This document shows, piece after piece, positions 11,361 through 23,945 of a stretch of DNA of 64,000 nucleotides. Positions within the stretch are counted from its first letter, which is position 1. The number at the start of each line of letters is the position of its first letter. Under the pieces are notes generated by a model. That model did no database searches and was not told the origin of the DNA. It saw only the letters and a list, made by a program, of their open reading frames with translations. The position numbers and the translations under genes were made by a program. Source of the stretch: Oenanthe sinensis (lineage: Eukaryota; Streptophyta; Magnoliopsida; Apiales; Apiaceae); assembly GCA_028671895.1 (NCBI GenBank), contig JAPMAC010000231.1, forward strand, positions 11,744,001 through 11,808,000, in the 5' to 3' direction.

Positions 11361-12582
11361 TGTTAGTCCCAAATATCATAGAAGGGGGGTTGAATACGAT
11401 ATTGTCCAATTTATAAAATATTCGCGGAATGATTTGTTATGGACTAGTTGACAGTTCGAACAGATATTAAATCAAACACAAGGTATGTACACAGTTAACA
11501 CAAGCACAGTTCGTTCGGGGAATATATCGTTTTATTAATATAAACCACAAAGGTGCTACACAAATCTAATCTGTAGATTAGCTTCAACTGATTCACTAGT
11601 ACAGTTACAATACAACAACAACAATCAATACGAACAATAATTATGACACTAGCTCAAACGACGTTAATGGCTTCTCTTTGTCTCTCTTCTTTGCTCTGTA
11701 TGTTTTCTCTTTGTAACTGAATGAATTAATTCACAAAGGCTTGACTTTGCTGCTTTATTGTGTAGGCTTTTTCAATCTTCTACGTGGCCTTCTGAGAACC
11801 AAGTAAATAGATTGCTTCTCACTTCTTGAATTAATAACCGTCGAGACATTTGTTTTATAACTATCGGTGAGTCTGTTGATAACCGTCGAGACTGAAATAA
11901 ATCACTTAAAACAATTATGCTCAAGGATATCAATGATAGGTGGCATGCTGGGGCTGACTATAGATTAAACCATCTTAAACCTCAACTATCGAAGTGCCAT
12001 AACTATCGAATGACTTAACCGTCGATGGAATAAATAATCTGGATATTTATCTGAATACCTTAACTATCGAGATGCTGTAACCGTCGGTCAATTAAGACGA
12101 AACAGTCAAACCCAACTATCAGTTATAACTATCGACTCAAATGAATTATTAAAACCATAATCATCGAGAGAAATAGAATTAATAATATATCCAAAGTGCT
12201 AACCGTCGAGATGTGCTAACCGTCGGTAAATAAGACGAAATAGCCAAACAGCTAATCACCAACCGTCGATAAATAAGACGAAACAGTCAAACAGCTAAAC
12301 CAACTATCGGTAGTTCACCTTAGCCATTTTTCCAACGATTCAAAGCTCTGTAATATTTCCTTTCACTGCAACCAAGTTAATAAATTTACCTTTACTACTT
12401 GAACTTGATTTTCTCTGAGCTTTAGCACACAATGATTATACAACCAATTCTTTTCTAACATAGATGCGGTTCTCAATTCCTTTTGTGCTGACGTTTAGTG
12501 CAACTGGTCTGGTTCACAAACGACTAACACGAGCTTGATCTTCACATCTTCTTGACTAATCAATTGGCCCTATTTCTCTAGC
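11361..12582 (-). repeat. 3' LTR of C2, U3-truncated
   Basis: It matches 23946-25166 closely base for base. It then breaks off at CTCTAGC and passes straight into the aORF region. About 304 bp of U3 plus the polypurine tract are missing, so the deletion joined aORF to mid-LTR. The aORF stop codon now lies in LTR sequence. Confidence 0.88.
11828..12312. repeat. Array of AACYRTCGR motifs in C2 3' LTR
   Basis: About 15 copies of AACCGTCGA, AACTATCGA or AACCGTCGGT occur in 485 bp, almost all in the same orientation. Examples start near 11829, 11881, 11987, 12019, 12079, 12203 and 12219. The equivalent stretch of the other LTR is about 24417-24897. Confidence 0.85.
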
Positions 12583-15500
12583 ATATTTCTTTGCTTGGGA
12601 TCTGACAAAGCTTCCTGAAGTGTTTGCAAGACAGCTACTCTCCTGATCTGCTTAGCCTGTTCGAATGTAAATTCAAGAATTTTCGTCTTTCCTTTAACAC
12701 TCAACCTTTTTGGAACTGCTTTAACTCGATTAGTGTTGTAACATGATTCTGCTCCTAACTTCTCCATGTAAAGCTTAGAGATTTCTGCCAATGCTGATTT
12801 GTCTTTATAGTTCGTCGAAGTCTTGATTTGATCAAGTATAAAACCCAGTTCCTTAGAAATCATGTAAGACATCTTGTGGATATCAACTATTACAGTTTTT
12901 CCTTTGGGGTTCTTGTACCTGATTGCTGGAGGATCCTTTAACACCATTGTCTCTGTCTCCCTGATTACATCAAAATCTGGAGAGACAATTGAAAAATCTG
13001 GCTTCTTTGTATACTTGAACACTTTCCCTAGATGGTTAAATCTGAATTCACTCATTGCCTTGACTTTTTCAAAGTCCCAATCTCCTTCTCCTTTTGTATA
13101 CATAGGCAATTTTGGTTGAGATCCATTTGAAGGATCTATTCTTCTGACCTTGGAAATATCTACAGATTGATTTGATAAGACATTAAGTCTATAAGCATAG
13201 ATGCGCTATGCAGCTTTCCACTTTTCTTCTATTATAAGTCCTTCACTCCTAAGAAGCCCTTCAACATATTTCAGACGCTTCAGAGGATATAGACTTAGTC
13301 TTTCATCACTCAAACACAGTGTCTGAACTAACTTGTCTTTGTAGAATATCACTATATAAGGAGTTGTGTGAACTTCAACTTCTGCTTTGCTCATTTGATC
13401 TTCAATCATATCAGTAAGAAGTTCATTCACATGAGATCTCTTGTCCACTCTAATCTTCATGACATATAATTCTGTGAGAGACCTCAACTTGATAAAATTA
13501 GAAAAAATGGTCTTAGTAGTCGAATTATTGAATTGAATCTGAATCCGCCATCAATTGATGTTAGACATGATGAATATCAATTTAATTGTTTGTCTCAATG
13601 CATGAAAGAACTGGTTTATTGATGGACGACTCTTGTGAGCTTCTTGCAATGCTTCAAGAACATTTTAATCTTCATTTTGAATAACTCCTAACTCTGGTTT
13701 CTGCAAAAGACTCCTAGCCTTGTCCCAGGCACTTCATTCTCTTGATAACACCAACGGCCTTTGTCTCCTTACAATATAGTGGTTGTAGTGTTCTTTTCTG
13801 ACTTTCTCTTGAGGCATTCGTGCAATTTCACATGCCCTTATCCTGGATTGATTTGCATCTAGCAAACCAAACATTTCCACAAAGTCCGTTTCATTGAACT
13901 GATAAGCGGCACCATTTACAAATTCATCAAACAAATCATCTTCCTGAGTTGTAGGAGCAGTATGAGAAAGTTCCCATATTTCTCATTCTTCAAGTGTGAT
14001 CCTTGCCTCCAGCGGTATATCTTGCTCCCCCTGAGATGTATAAATGTTTGCTTCTTTTTCTACTTCTACCAACTTGCCTTTCCCTTTGTCTTTACTCCCC
14101 ATATCAGCACCAGATTCTTTTTCTTGCTCTCGCACTATCATCTCCCCCTTAGTTGTGTTATCCTCCGAAGCAGGGATTTGAGTAGTTTGAAATTTATATA
14201 TTTCAAAAAAATCTGTAAAAACTTCTTCATATCAGTCTTGAAATTATGTAAATCCTGCAACATGTTGTATTGAACATATTTTATTTCCATAACTTTGCTG
14301 TAAAATTCAGATTTCATTTCAGTGACAGTAGTCTCCAGGTTATAAACCCTTTGACTTAGAGATTGTGTGTGCATTGTGAGGGTATCTATTTGGCTGGTAG
14401 GTGTCTCTCTGACAGGTTCTGTAGGTGTTTGTCTCTCAATTCTCTCACTCGGTCTTAGAGGTGTGGGTGAATTATGATCTCTCAATCATTCTGTTGGTGT
14501 TTCACTCACTCTTTTTGACTCCAGCAAGTCTTCTGTACCTGCAGTTAAAATCCTAAATGGCTCATCCGAAGAACTATTGCCAAGTAGTTGCTTCTCCTTT
14601 CCACTAATAGTGGTGGAGACCTCCTGATTAGGAGCCAGGAATGTTCCTCCTAGGGGGCTTATCACATTGGATCCTGTAATGTTTAGCAATGAAGGACCTG
14701 TGATTCCCGCAATAGCCTGTGAAGGCATGATTTGTACAGGATCTACCTGTATAGGTTCTGCTACAGTAGTAGCAACATCCGTCAATTCCTCCTGTTTGTG
14801 TGCTCCTTTCAGTGCAACATATAACTTGGTTGGAGGCTCAATTATTGACACTCTTTTAGATGCCCTGGCCGACGGGCGAATTTCAAGAGGTTCACCATGT
14901 TGAGAGGATGTCCCCAGAGACTGTTTATTTGCCTTTTTCAGCTCTATATCCTTTTGAGAAGGCATAGATGGGCTAACAGATACCTCAGGTTCTTCTAATC
15001 GACGTCTAGTTAGAGGTAGAGCTGTTTGAGTTCCCTCACCTTCCTTATGTGGTGCTTTTGAGGCACTATCTCCCTCACTCACAAATTTTCTTTTTAGGGG
15101 TTGGAGAGAAGATAAAGGTAAGGTTTTTATAGTGTTTGGTTCTGAGGCAGTGGTTAGAATCTGTTGGGTTTCAGATTCATTTCCTTGTCCTACAGCCACA
15201 GAGGGCTCAGCTGATAAGTTCATGACACTTTCTCCAAAAAGATCTTGCAAATTAGAATAAGCTGAAGATTCAGAGACATGAAGACTACCTTGAGTACTAC
15301 CTGTAGGAGTCCAGGGATTATATGATTTCTGACTGTCAGCATGACCTACAGAATCTCCTCCAAATATACTTTGAAATCCATCTCCTGAAATTTGTACTTC
15401 CTCTGTCACCTGAACCACTTCCTCTTCTTGAGCTAAATCCTCTACAGGAGTAGCTACTGGAACTGATTCTTGCACTGGTTCAGGGACCTGATCATCTTCT

Positions 15501-16333
15501 TGAGGCCCTTGAGGCTCGTCTCTTTCCATGTCCACTACACAACCCTGCATGTATTCAATCATTTGAGCAGGTGCTTCGTTGATGTAGTTTCTGTTATTGT
15601 TCAGAGTGTTGGCTATCCTGTTTTTCTGTTTCAGACACAAAGAGGTAACACTACTAGTATATAGTAGTTTTTCCTCGTTAGTCGTTAGATCATTAAGGAT
15701 AAGCTGTAGGAACCTTGGAAAGTAACACTCCACGTTAGTGACTTGAAGGTTTCTGTACTCCACCGGTCCCATAACATACAACATCTGATTCAATAATAAC
15801 TTACCAAAATTTATCCTACAATTATTAGCAACAATGAAGCCTAAAGTTCGATAATAACTTGAAATATTGTGTGTGTTGAACTTTTTGTAAGAGAAACATT
15901 GCATAAAAGTGTGGAAAAAGAAATTCCATTCCTTAGGTAAATCATATTTACACCTTTCACCCGAGTCGTGGAGATTAGGATTAGCGTAGTTGATAGTCGT
16001 GAAGAGCTGAGCTAATTGTTTGGAATTGGGATAAGGGACTAGATTAATCTCAGGGAATCTTAAGATACGATTCAAATCTAGCTCTGTCACCCGGATTTCC
16101 CGATTAACAATACTAAATGTAAAAGCCAGTTCATCAACAGCTGAAGAGTTACATGCAGAACAGTAACAGTCTCGTAGCATATTATGATTTAATATCACGT
16201 CTGTTACTAAGGCATACCTCACTCGAGAATATTCAAGTAATACTCGTGCCCAGGCCCGATAATTAGCAGGAAGGGACTGAATGTCAAACTCAGCAACTAA
16301 ATTCATTTTGGTAATAATAAAAATTCCAACCAT
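12570..16333 (-). pseudogene. C2 extra ORF downstream of pol (SIRE-type aORF)
   Basis: A 615-codon open stretch starts with ATG at 16333 (MVGIFIITKMNLVAEFD) and ends at TGA 14486-14488. The same frame continues 115 codons (14485-14138), and further pieces at 13734-13934, 13206-13487 and 12570-13109 look like its decayed continuation. The N-terminal third is a globular block containing KEWNFFFHTFMQCF, NNCRINFGKLLLNQM and ECYFPRFLQLIL. An acidic, Ser/Thr/Pro/Gln-rich middle and a coiled-coil-like segment follow. This block occurs in post-pol ORFs of SIRE-lineage Copia elements of other plants, once called env-like. I see no signal peptide or clear transmembrane segment, so an envelope role is doubtful and the function is unknown. 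Confidence 0.75.
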
Positions 16334-17969
16334 TTTTAACTAGTAAAAATTATCAAAAATTTAAACTTTAAACAATTAATTACGAATTTAATTAGACTCG
16401 ATAACGAACCGAAAATACTAAAATTCAAAACTCCTCCAAAAATCGTGAAAACAATATATGCTAAACTAGGAGAGATTTGAACGGTGAAACTATTTTTGTT
16501 TTGATTTTTAGACCTCAAACAAACCCTAGAGAAAATCCCAAAGTCTGAAACACCCGAAACAAAACTGAAACCAAACGATACAAGGCTGGTATCAAATAAT
16601 TCGGGATGACTGGATCTACAATTCTATCGGTTTAAATTTGCAAAACTAGTACTAGAATGGTAGAAAATGGAGGAAAAAAATCAATTTTCTGCTCGATGGT
16701 TAAGAACAGCAGCTGAGTAACTATCGATTATATATATATATATATATATGTAACTGGCGAGTTGAACTGGCCACTTCGATAGTTTAGTAATTTTTTTTTT
16801 AAGTAACGTAACTATCGAAAGTTTTTTTTTTAATAATGTAACTATCGAAAGTTTTTTTTTTAATTTTAATAACGACATTTAAACAACTCGATGGTTATCA
16901 AAAATAATAAAATAAAAGCTATAGTAACTATCGAGATGTACAATAATATATAATACGTAACTATCGAAAGGTTAATTAAAAATTATTCACTTCGACGGTT
17001 AGCTAATAAAAAATAACTATCGAAGCAGATAAAACAACTAACCAGATAGATATAGTAACTATCGAGATGGATAGTTTTTTTTATTATATATATATATATT
17101 AACCAACAGACTACTTCGACTGTTACTAATATAATATATTTTATCATAACTATCGAGTACTGTTTAAAACCACTTCGATGGTTACGAAAAATATATCTAA
17201 TTGGTAACTGTCGAGAGTTTTTTTTAAATAATAAAAACTATTTAAATACACTTACAAAATAATTTCAAATATTCATAAAATTAATTAAATAGAGATTTCT
17301 TAAATTAATGAATTAATATTCCTAAAATAGAAATATTAGAATCTTAATTTGGAAATAACTATCGAATTAATAATAATCCAATTTGAAATCCACAAACAGG
17401 CAATATTAATAATTATTATAATAATACTAATAAACACAGGTGGTTGCTTTAAAATCTTTGGAACCATAAAATTTTTTTGTTCCATATTCTGTTACTTTTG
17501 AAATTTCCAAAAATTTTAAATCAACCCAATCACAATCCAAACGATCATACAAGCATACTATGAATAATCATACAAACAGTTATGCAAAATAAGATCATGA
17601 AATGTAATTGCTACACATGTTTTCAGTGATAGCCAGTACATTAAATAAACAAGTCTGTACAACCAATTTCTCACTAAAGATCACAACCTGTCTGGTATAG
17701 AATCTCTCAGCCAGATCTCATCACATTGAAATCCACCAATTAATTCTAAACCACAGACTGTTATACTTCTTATTAACTACAAACACTTATGTAGCAGTTA
17801 ACTACTTATGCTATATCGAATAATTACCACACAGCATAACTGGTATACTTATGATAATTAATATTGATATTCATAAGCCCGAGATCATAAGTTAGACTGG
17901 AGGTCATAAGTCCTTTGGATATAACAATTCAATAACTTGTGAATCCATACAACTCCTCGCAAACAAAAA
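16334..17969 (-). other. Spacer between pol and aORF of C2
   Basis: This 1.6 kb AT-rich stretch has no supported coding region. Its aORF-proximal part (16692-17370) holds the AACTATCGA array. Short (TA)n tracts occur at about 16729-16748 and 17082-17098. It may hold the promoter of the aORF, but I cannot point to one with confidence. Confidence 0.6.
16692..17370. repeat. Array of AACTATCGA motifs in C2 internal spacer
   Basis: About 16 copies of AACTATCGA or close variants occur, in both orientations. Forward examples are near 16719, 16810, 16843, 16927, 16964, 17016, 17059 and 17148. Inverted ones (CTTCGATAGTT, TTCGACGGTT, TTCGATGGTT) are near 16774, 16993 and 17174. The flanking sequence is not LTR-derived, so only the motif is shared with the LTR. 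Confidence 0.85.
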
Positions 17970-19508
17970 TTAATTTAAATTTAACATCCCTAATTCACTA
18001 ACCAACCTAGAGAAAGTGGATTCGTCTAGTGGTTTCGTGAAGATGTCTGCAAGTTGTTGTTCTGTGGGTACAAAATGCAACTCCACAATTCCATTCATGA
18101 CATGCTCTCGTATAAAGTGATACCTGATATCAATGTGCTTGGTTGGTGAGTGCTGAACCGGATTGTTGGTTATATCTATGGCGCTTGTGTTGTCGCAGAA
18201 TATTGGAATTTTGTTCAACATAAAGCCATAGTCTTAGAGTTGGTTTCTCATCCATAGGATCTGAGCACAACAGCTACCTGCTGCGATGTATTCTGCCTCT
18301 GCTGTTGAGGTAGACACTGAGTGCTGCTTCTTGCTATACCATGAGACCAATCTTCTTCCCAAGAATTGACAGCTTCTAGAAGTACTCTTCCTGTCAATCT
18401 TACAACCTGTAAAATCCGAGTCTGTATAGCCGATTAGATCAAAACCAGTACCTTTAGGATACCAAATTCCCAAATTTGGAGTACCCTTCAGGTATCTAAA
18501 AATTCTTTTGACAGCTATAAGGTGAGACTCTTTTGGGTTAGCTTGGAACCGTGCACATAGGCAAGTTGAAAACATAATATCTGGCCTACTTGCAGTTAAG
18601 TAAAGTAGAGATCCAATCATACCTCTGTAGCTTGTGATGTCGACAGATTTACCTGATTTGTCATCATCAAGCTTTGTGGCAGTTGGCATTGGAGTCTTGG
18701 CGGGGGCTGAATCTTCAAGTCCATACTTCTTTAGAAGATCTCTAATGTACTTTGCTTGACAAATGAAGATCCCATCTTTCTTCTGACTCACTTGTAGTCC
18801 AAGGAAGAAAGTAAGCCCGCCCATCATACTCATATCGTACCTACTCTGCATTAACTTAGCAAATCTCTTGCATAGCTCATCATTAGTAGAACCGAATATA
18901 ATATCATCAACATACACTTGAACTAATATCAAATTATTTTTGTGCATTTTATGAAAGAGAGTCTTATCTATAACACCTCTGATAAAACCATTTTCAATTA
19001 AAAATTCAGATAGTGTTTCATACCATGTTCGAGGCGCTTGCTTGAGTCCATAAAGAGCTTTAAAAAGGAAGTAAACAAAGTCCATATGATCTTTGTTCTC
19101 GAAACCCGGAGGTTGCTCTACATATACTTCTTCTTCCAGCTCCCCATTCAGGAATGCACTCTTCACATCCATTTGATAAACTTTAAAGTCTGAATGTGTT
19201 GCGAATGCCAAAAACATCCTGATGGCTTCAAGTCTTGCTACTTGTGCATAGGTCTTGTCATAATCTATTCCTTCTTCTTGAGAATACCCCTTAGCAACCA
19301 GTCTGGTCTTGTTCCTCGTAACAATGCCATCTTCATCCAATTTATTCCTGAATACCCATTTAGTGCCAATAACATATTTGTCTTTAGGTCTGGGTATCAG
19401 TTTCCAAACTTTCTGTCTATCAAACTGATTGAGTTCATCTTGCATCGCAATCACCCAATCTGGATCTTCTAGAGCATGTTCAACCTTTTTAGGTTCTTCT
19501 ACAGACAT
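17970..19508 (-). pseudogene. C2 reverse transcriptase and RNase H
   Basis: The region reads from DPDWVIAMQDELNQF through the Copia RT core (KVYQMDVKSAFLNGELEEEV, QVYVDDIIFGST with the catalytic YVDD intact) into RNase H (IGYTDSDFTGCKIDRKSTS, STAEAEYIAAGSC). One TAA at 18234-18236 separates it from the RNase H tail (FCDNTSAIDITNNP..TKHIDIRYHFIREH..ADIFTKPL) that ends at 17970. Otherwise this is the best-preserved part of C2. It would copy element RNA into DNA in the virus-like particle. Confidence 0.9.
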
Positions 19509-19585
19509 TCATTCTCCGTTGCTCTTCTAGTCCTCACACCACTCTCTGGGTCACCAATGATTAATTGAAAGGGATGATCTCTGTT

Positions 19586-21265
19586 CTATACCCTCTGTCT
19601 AGGCAGATTAGCCCTTGATGATTGTCCTTCTTCGTAGTTGTGTTGAGAGCGACTAGCTGATCCTTCTTCACCTCCCCCTGAGTTGCTGCCTTCATTATTT
19701 GATGATCCACCAGTTGAGCTAGCAGGTTCAGTAACAGACTGATTTTTAAATATAGACTGTGACTGTGACTGTGACTGTGTGGTATTACCAACACTTCCAC
19801 TACTTTGCTCTGGATTATCAATCTCCGTGTGTTCATGACTACCAGATGCAGCACCAGGTACGTCTTCATCTCCTAAGTAGTATTCTGATAGATTTTCAAT
19901 TTCCAGAGATTCAGAATTTTTATCCTTTTGAAGACTTGGGAGTTTGGTGTCGTCAAACGTTACATTAAAGCTTTCAATGACCTTATGAGTTTCAATCACA
20001 TATACCCTGTACGTCTTAGACTCAAGTGAGTAACCAAGAAAAATCCCTTCATCTGCTTTAGCATCAAACTTGCCCAGATGTTCATCTTTCAATATATAGC
20101 ATTTTCCACCAAACACATGAAAGTACTTCAGTGATGGCTTTCTGTTGGTCATAATCTCATAGGATGTCTTTTCTAAGTCTTTGTTGATTAGGGTTCTGTT
20201 CTGAGTGTAACAAGCTGTGTTGACTGCTTCTGCCCAAAAATATGTAGGTAGCTTTGACTAGCTTAACATTGTCCTTGCTGCTTCAATCAAAGTCCTGTTT
20301 TTCCTTTCTATCACTCCATTCTGCTGTGGAGTTCTTGGGGCTGAGTATTGTCTTGAAATGCCTCGCTCTGTGCAGAATTCATTTAGAACTGCATTTCTGA
20401 ATTCAGTTCCATTATATGATCTGATCGTCCGCACAGGCAATCCATCTTCCACCTTAATCTTTTTAATTCGATCGATTACCATTTGAGATGTTTCATCCTT
20501 AGAATGCAAAAACAACACCCACGTGTACTTGGAGTAGTCATCGACAATCACTAATGCATATTTCTTCTTTGAAACTGACATGACATTAACCGGTCCAAAC
20601 AGATCCATATGAATCAACTGGAGAGGTTCGCTGATGCTTGACATGTCCTTACTTCTATGTGACGCCTTCTTTGACTTACCCTTTTTATATGCTTCACAGA
20701 GTCCTTCTTGGTAGAATTCTATCTGTGGTAACCCTCTCACCAATTCTCTTCTTACTAAAGAATTCATCGTCTTGAAGTTCAGGTGAGATAGTTTTCTGTG
20801 CCATAACCAACTCAATTAAGAGGATGTTTTACTGTAAAAACAATTTGCTTCTCCTCTGCTTGCAGTGTTTAAGTCAGCTACGAACAGATTTCCTTTTCTT
20901 ACTCCTTTAAGAAAAAGCTTTTCATCTTTCCTATTGGTGATCATACACTTTTCCTTCCTGAAGTCCACATTATATCCTTTATCTGTAAATTGACTAACAC
21001 TCAGCAAGTTGTGCTTCAGACCGTCAACAAGAGAGATATTTTCAATGATGACATTTCCAACTTCCAGACTACCATATCCCTTAGCAAAGCCTTTGCTGTC
21101 ATCTCCAATTGTTACAACTGGGCCGATCTTCTCAACCACACTGGTCAGCAGGGACTTATGTCCTGTCATGTGCCTTAAACATCCACTATCCAGAATCCAC
21201 ATGACTTTTTCATTAGTATCTATGCCCTGCAACCACAAAGTGATTAAGGTTTCTTTGGAATCCAA
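19586..21265 (-). pseudogene. C2 protease and integrase
   Basis: Protease: VMWILDSGCLRHMTG (catalytic DSG present). A stop at 20816-20818 follows FYSKTSS. Integrase: zinc-binding region LWHRKLSHLNF and core with HMDLFGP, IRSYNGTEF and NGVIERKNRTL. The second catalytic D is in a segment reading RSYNG where relatives have RSDNG, so it appears mutated to Tyr. A stop at 20258 breaks the core end, and the C-terminal part (YFHVFGGKCYILKDEHLGKFD) continues to 19586. The protease frame opens upstream of the gag stop, in the -1 frame. Confidence 0.85.
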
Positions 21266-23789
21266 ACTTGTTTGGGTCCAAGAAATTTAGAGGTTCTTGC
21301 AGATGGTGTAATAGGTTCAGTTTTCACATCTTTAAGTTCTAATTTGACTGAACTCGAATCAAGTTCCTTTGCCTTGACATATTTGTCTTTTGGCTTAGGA
21401 GATTGAGTCTCCTTCCTAACTTTAGGAGGACTAGTAGTCTTTGCCCTTACCTTTTTCTTATTCATGCATCTTTCTATGCCTATACAATTACTAGAAGTAG
21501 ATGCATTCATCAAATTGAAATAAGCATGCATAATATTAAAAGCACATGGCATACATCCAGTAATACCACAAGGCAAATGAGAACTATTCATGCTAAACAT
21601 GTTCTGCACAACAGGAATATTATATTCTACTTTAACCTTATTACAAGCATGACTAAGGTGTCCAGCAGAATTGCAATTAGTACACAATTTCCTAGGTGCA
21701 GTGGGTGCAGGTGTAGCAAAATTAGCAATTTTAACACCTACTTTGCCATTCTTATTACTCTTTGACTTGTTCTTGTTACCACCTAATTCAGTTTTAGCAG
21801 ATTAAGTTTTAACTGGCTCATTAGGTGTAATTTCTTCTACATTATTTTCCTCAACTTCTTTCTCTTTTAACTTATCCTCAACAATCATTTCTTGTTTCCA
21901 TATGATTGTATCTTCGTCTAAGGGTTCTGAGAGTGAGAGCGTAAAGATAGGATTACTACTCTTCTTAATGACAAAAGGAACATTTTCATTTTCTAATAAA
22001 CCAGTACTACAAGCATTGAAAGTTACATTCCTTTTATCTTTTTTCTTATTCCTTTTATGTTCATCATAGTCAAAGCCTATACATGTCTTGTTATCTAAGC
22101 TCTGTTTATCCATTATATCTTTAGCAATATTAGCTGAGTTCTTAAAAGCTTCCAATTTTAACTCTAGCTCAGAAATCTTAGCCATAAGTGCTGTCTCAAC
22201 CTCTGCATTACAGTTAACCTTATTCTCCAAATATTCATTTCTTTCCTTAAGGTTATTAACTGTGATTCCTACAAGCTCTAGTTGTTCCTTTCCAGATTCT
22301 AGCTTTTTAATCTTCGCAACTAGTCTAGCATTTTCTCCTTCAGAAGCTAGCATGCTTGTATGAATGTTAAACATCTCTATACTCAAGTCATTAACAGTAT
22401 TTTTATATTCAGATAGAGACATATCTACAGTGGTGAGAATAGGTACCTGTGATGATGATGGAGATTGTTCTGAAGTGTCTGCCATTAATGCAAAATTTCC
22501 ATATTCTTCTTCTTCAGAATCTGTGTCATCCCAGCTTCTACCTTCAACAATGTAAGCCTTGCCTTGTTGTTTTGCAACCAAAGCATCCAATCTCTGTTTC
22601 AACTTCTCATTCTCCCTTTTTATTCATCATAGCTTTTCTTCTCGTATGAACTCTTCTTCTCATAAACCTTCTTGTCTTTTACTTGTCTTGGTTTCTTACA
22701 TTCAGTGGCGAAATGCCCTAGTTCATTGCAGTTGTAACACCGGAACTTACTACGGTCTACCATGTTTGACTTGTAACCACCTCTTGAGTTGGATCCTGAA
22801 AATGATCCTGTCTTCTGAAATCTGCTACCAAAACTTTTCTTGTACTTGGGATTCCTTCTGAATCTTATATGCTTGAAACGCCCTGCCAAGTACGCCATAG
22901 ATTTGTCTTCCATCTCATCAAGCTCTTCCAATGTATAAAAATCATCTTCCTCTTCAGCTTGTGATTCTGTAGCCATTTCAGCTTCAATGATCAATTCTCC
23001 ACCAATCTTGGTTTCAACGACCTTTGCTTCAGAAGTTTTAACTTCAATTGCCACAAGAGCTGTGGTCTTCATTAGTGCTGCACTCTTACTATCCACTGAG
23101 CCGGAACCATGGATAATTAACCTCTGTTCTTGTTCCATTTCATAAGTCTTCAATTTTCCATATAGCTTTTCAAGGGGCATGGTATTGAAGTTGTCCCTTT
23201 CTCTAATTGAAGAAACCTTATGCTCAACATGATGTGGAAGAGTCAACATAAATTTCCTGTTCGTTTCCCTTAATGGATAGTTCTTCCCCTGGATACTCAA
23301 CTCATTTAATAATTTATTATATCGCTCAAAGACTTGAGTGATTGTTTCTCCAGGAGTAGATTTGAATGCTTCATATCTTGATGTCAGTATATCCAACCGG
23401 TTCTCTTTTACTTCTTCTGTTCCTTCCATAATCAGTTCGATGGTTTCCCACATGTGCTTTCCAGATATACAATTTAGAATTTGATGGCACATGTCTTCAT
23501 CCATTGAGTCAACAATAATCAACTGAAGTCCTGTGTCCAATGCAACAATTTCTTTCTCTGTATCGGTGAACTCTGTAGAATCCTTTGGAGTAGACCTTTG
23601 AGGAACTCTTACTCTGTCCACTGTAGATTCAGGAATCATCTTTATTGGTACAAACGGTCCTTTCTCTAAGATACTCATGTACAACAAATTTGAAGCCTTA
23701 ATAAACAGGGTCATCTTCTTTTTCCAGAGATTATAATTCACTTTATCAAACTGAGGAACCTTAATACTTCCTACTTTCTGAGAACTCAT
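21244..23789 (-). pseudogene. C2 gag with two zinc knuckles
   Basis: ATG at 23789 (MSSQKVGSIKVPQFDKV) opens 389 codons containing the Copia gag core (VFERYNKLLNELS) and the knuckle CYNCNELGHFATEC. A frameshift near 22620 is followed by a Glu/Lys-rich coiled-coil region (22602-21802). An in-frame TAA at 21802 interrupts. The last part holds a second knuckle, CTNCNSAGHLSHAC, and ends WIPKKP-stop at 21244. Two knuckles several hundred residues apart are a feature of this family. The product would package element RNA. Confidence 0.87.
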
Positions 23790-23931
23790 GATATTGAACT
23801 TTTCAAAATTATTTAAAGTTTAAAAAATTTTTGAGTGAAATATTTTGAAAATTAAAAAATTCGTGAAAAATTCTAGAAGCTTAATACTGAAGTCCGAACA
23901 ATAGATCCTGATTTGTAAACTCAATCAGTAA

Positions 23932-23943
23932 GCTCTGATACCA
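23932..23943 (-). other. Primer-binding site of C2
   Basis: The minus strand reads TGGTATCAGAGC after a two-base spacer from the LTR end; it pairs with initiator tRNA-Met. Confidence 0.9.
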
Positions 23944-23945
23944 AT

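Noticed and set aside
14486..16333. Classifying C2 aORF as a retroviral-type envelope
   Set aside because: No signal peptide, no hydrophobic anchor and no cleavage site could be seen.
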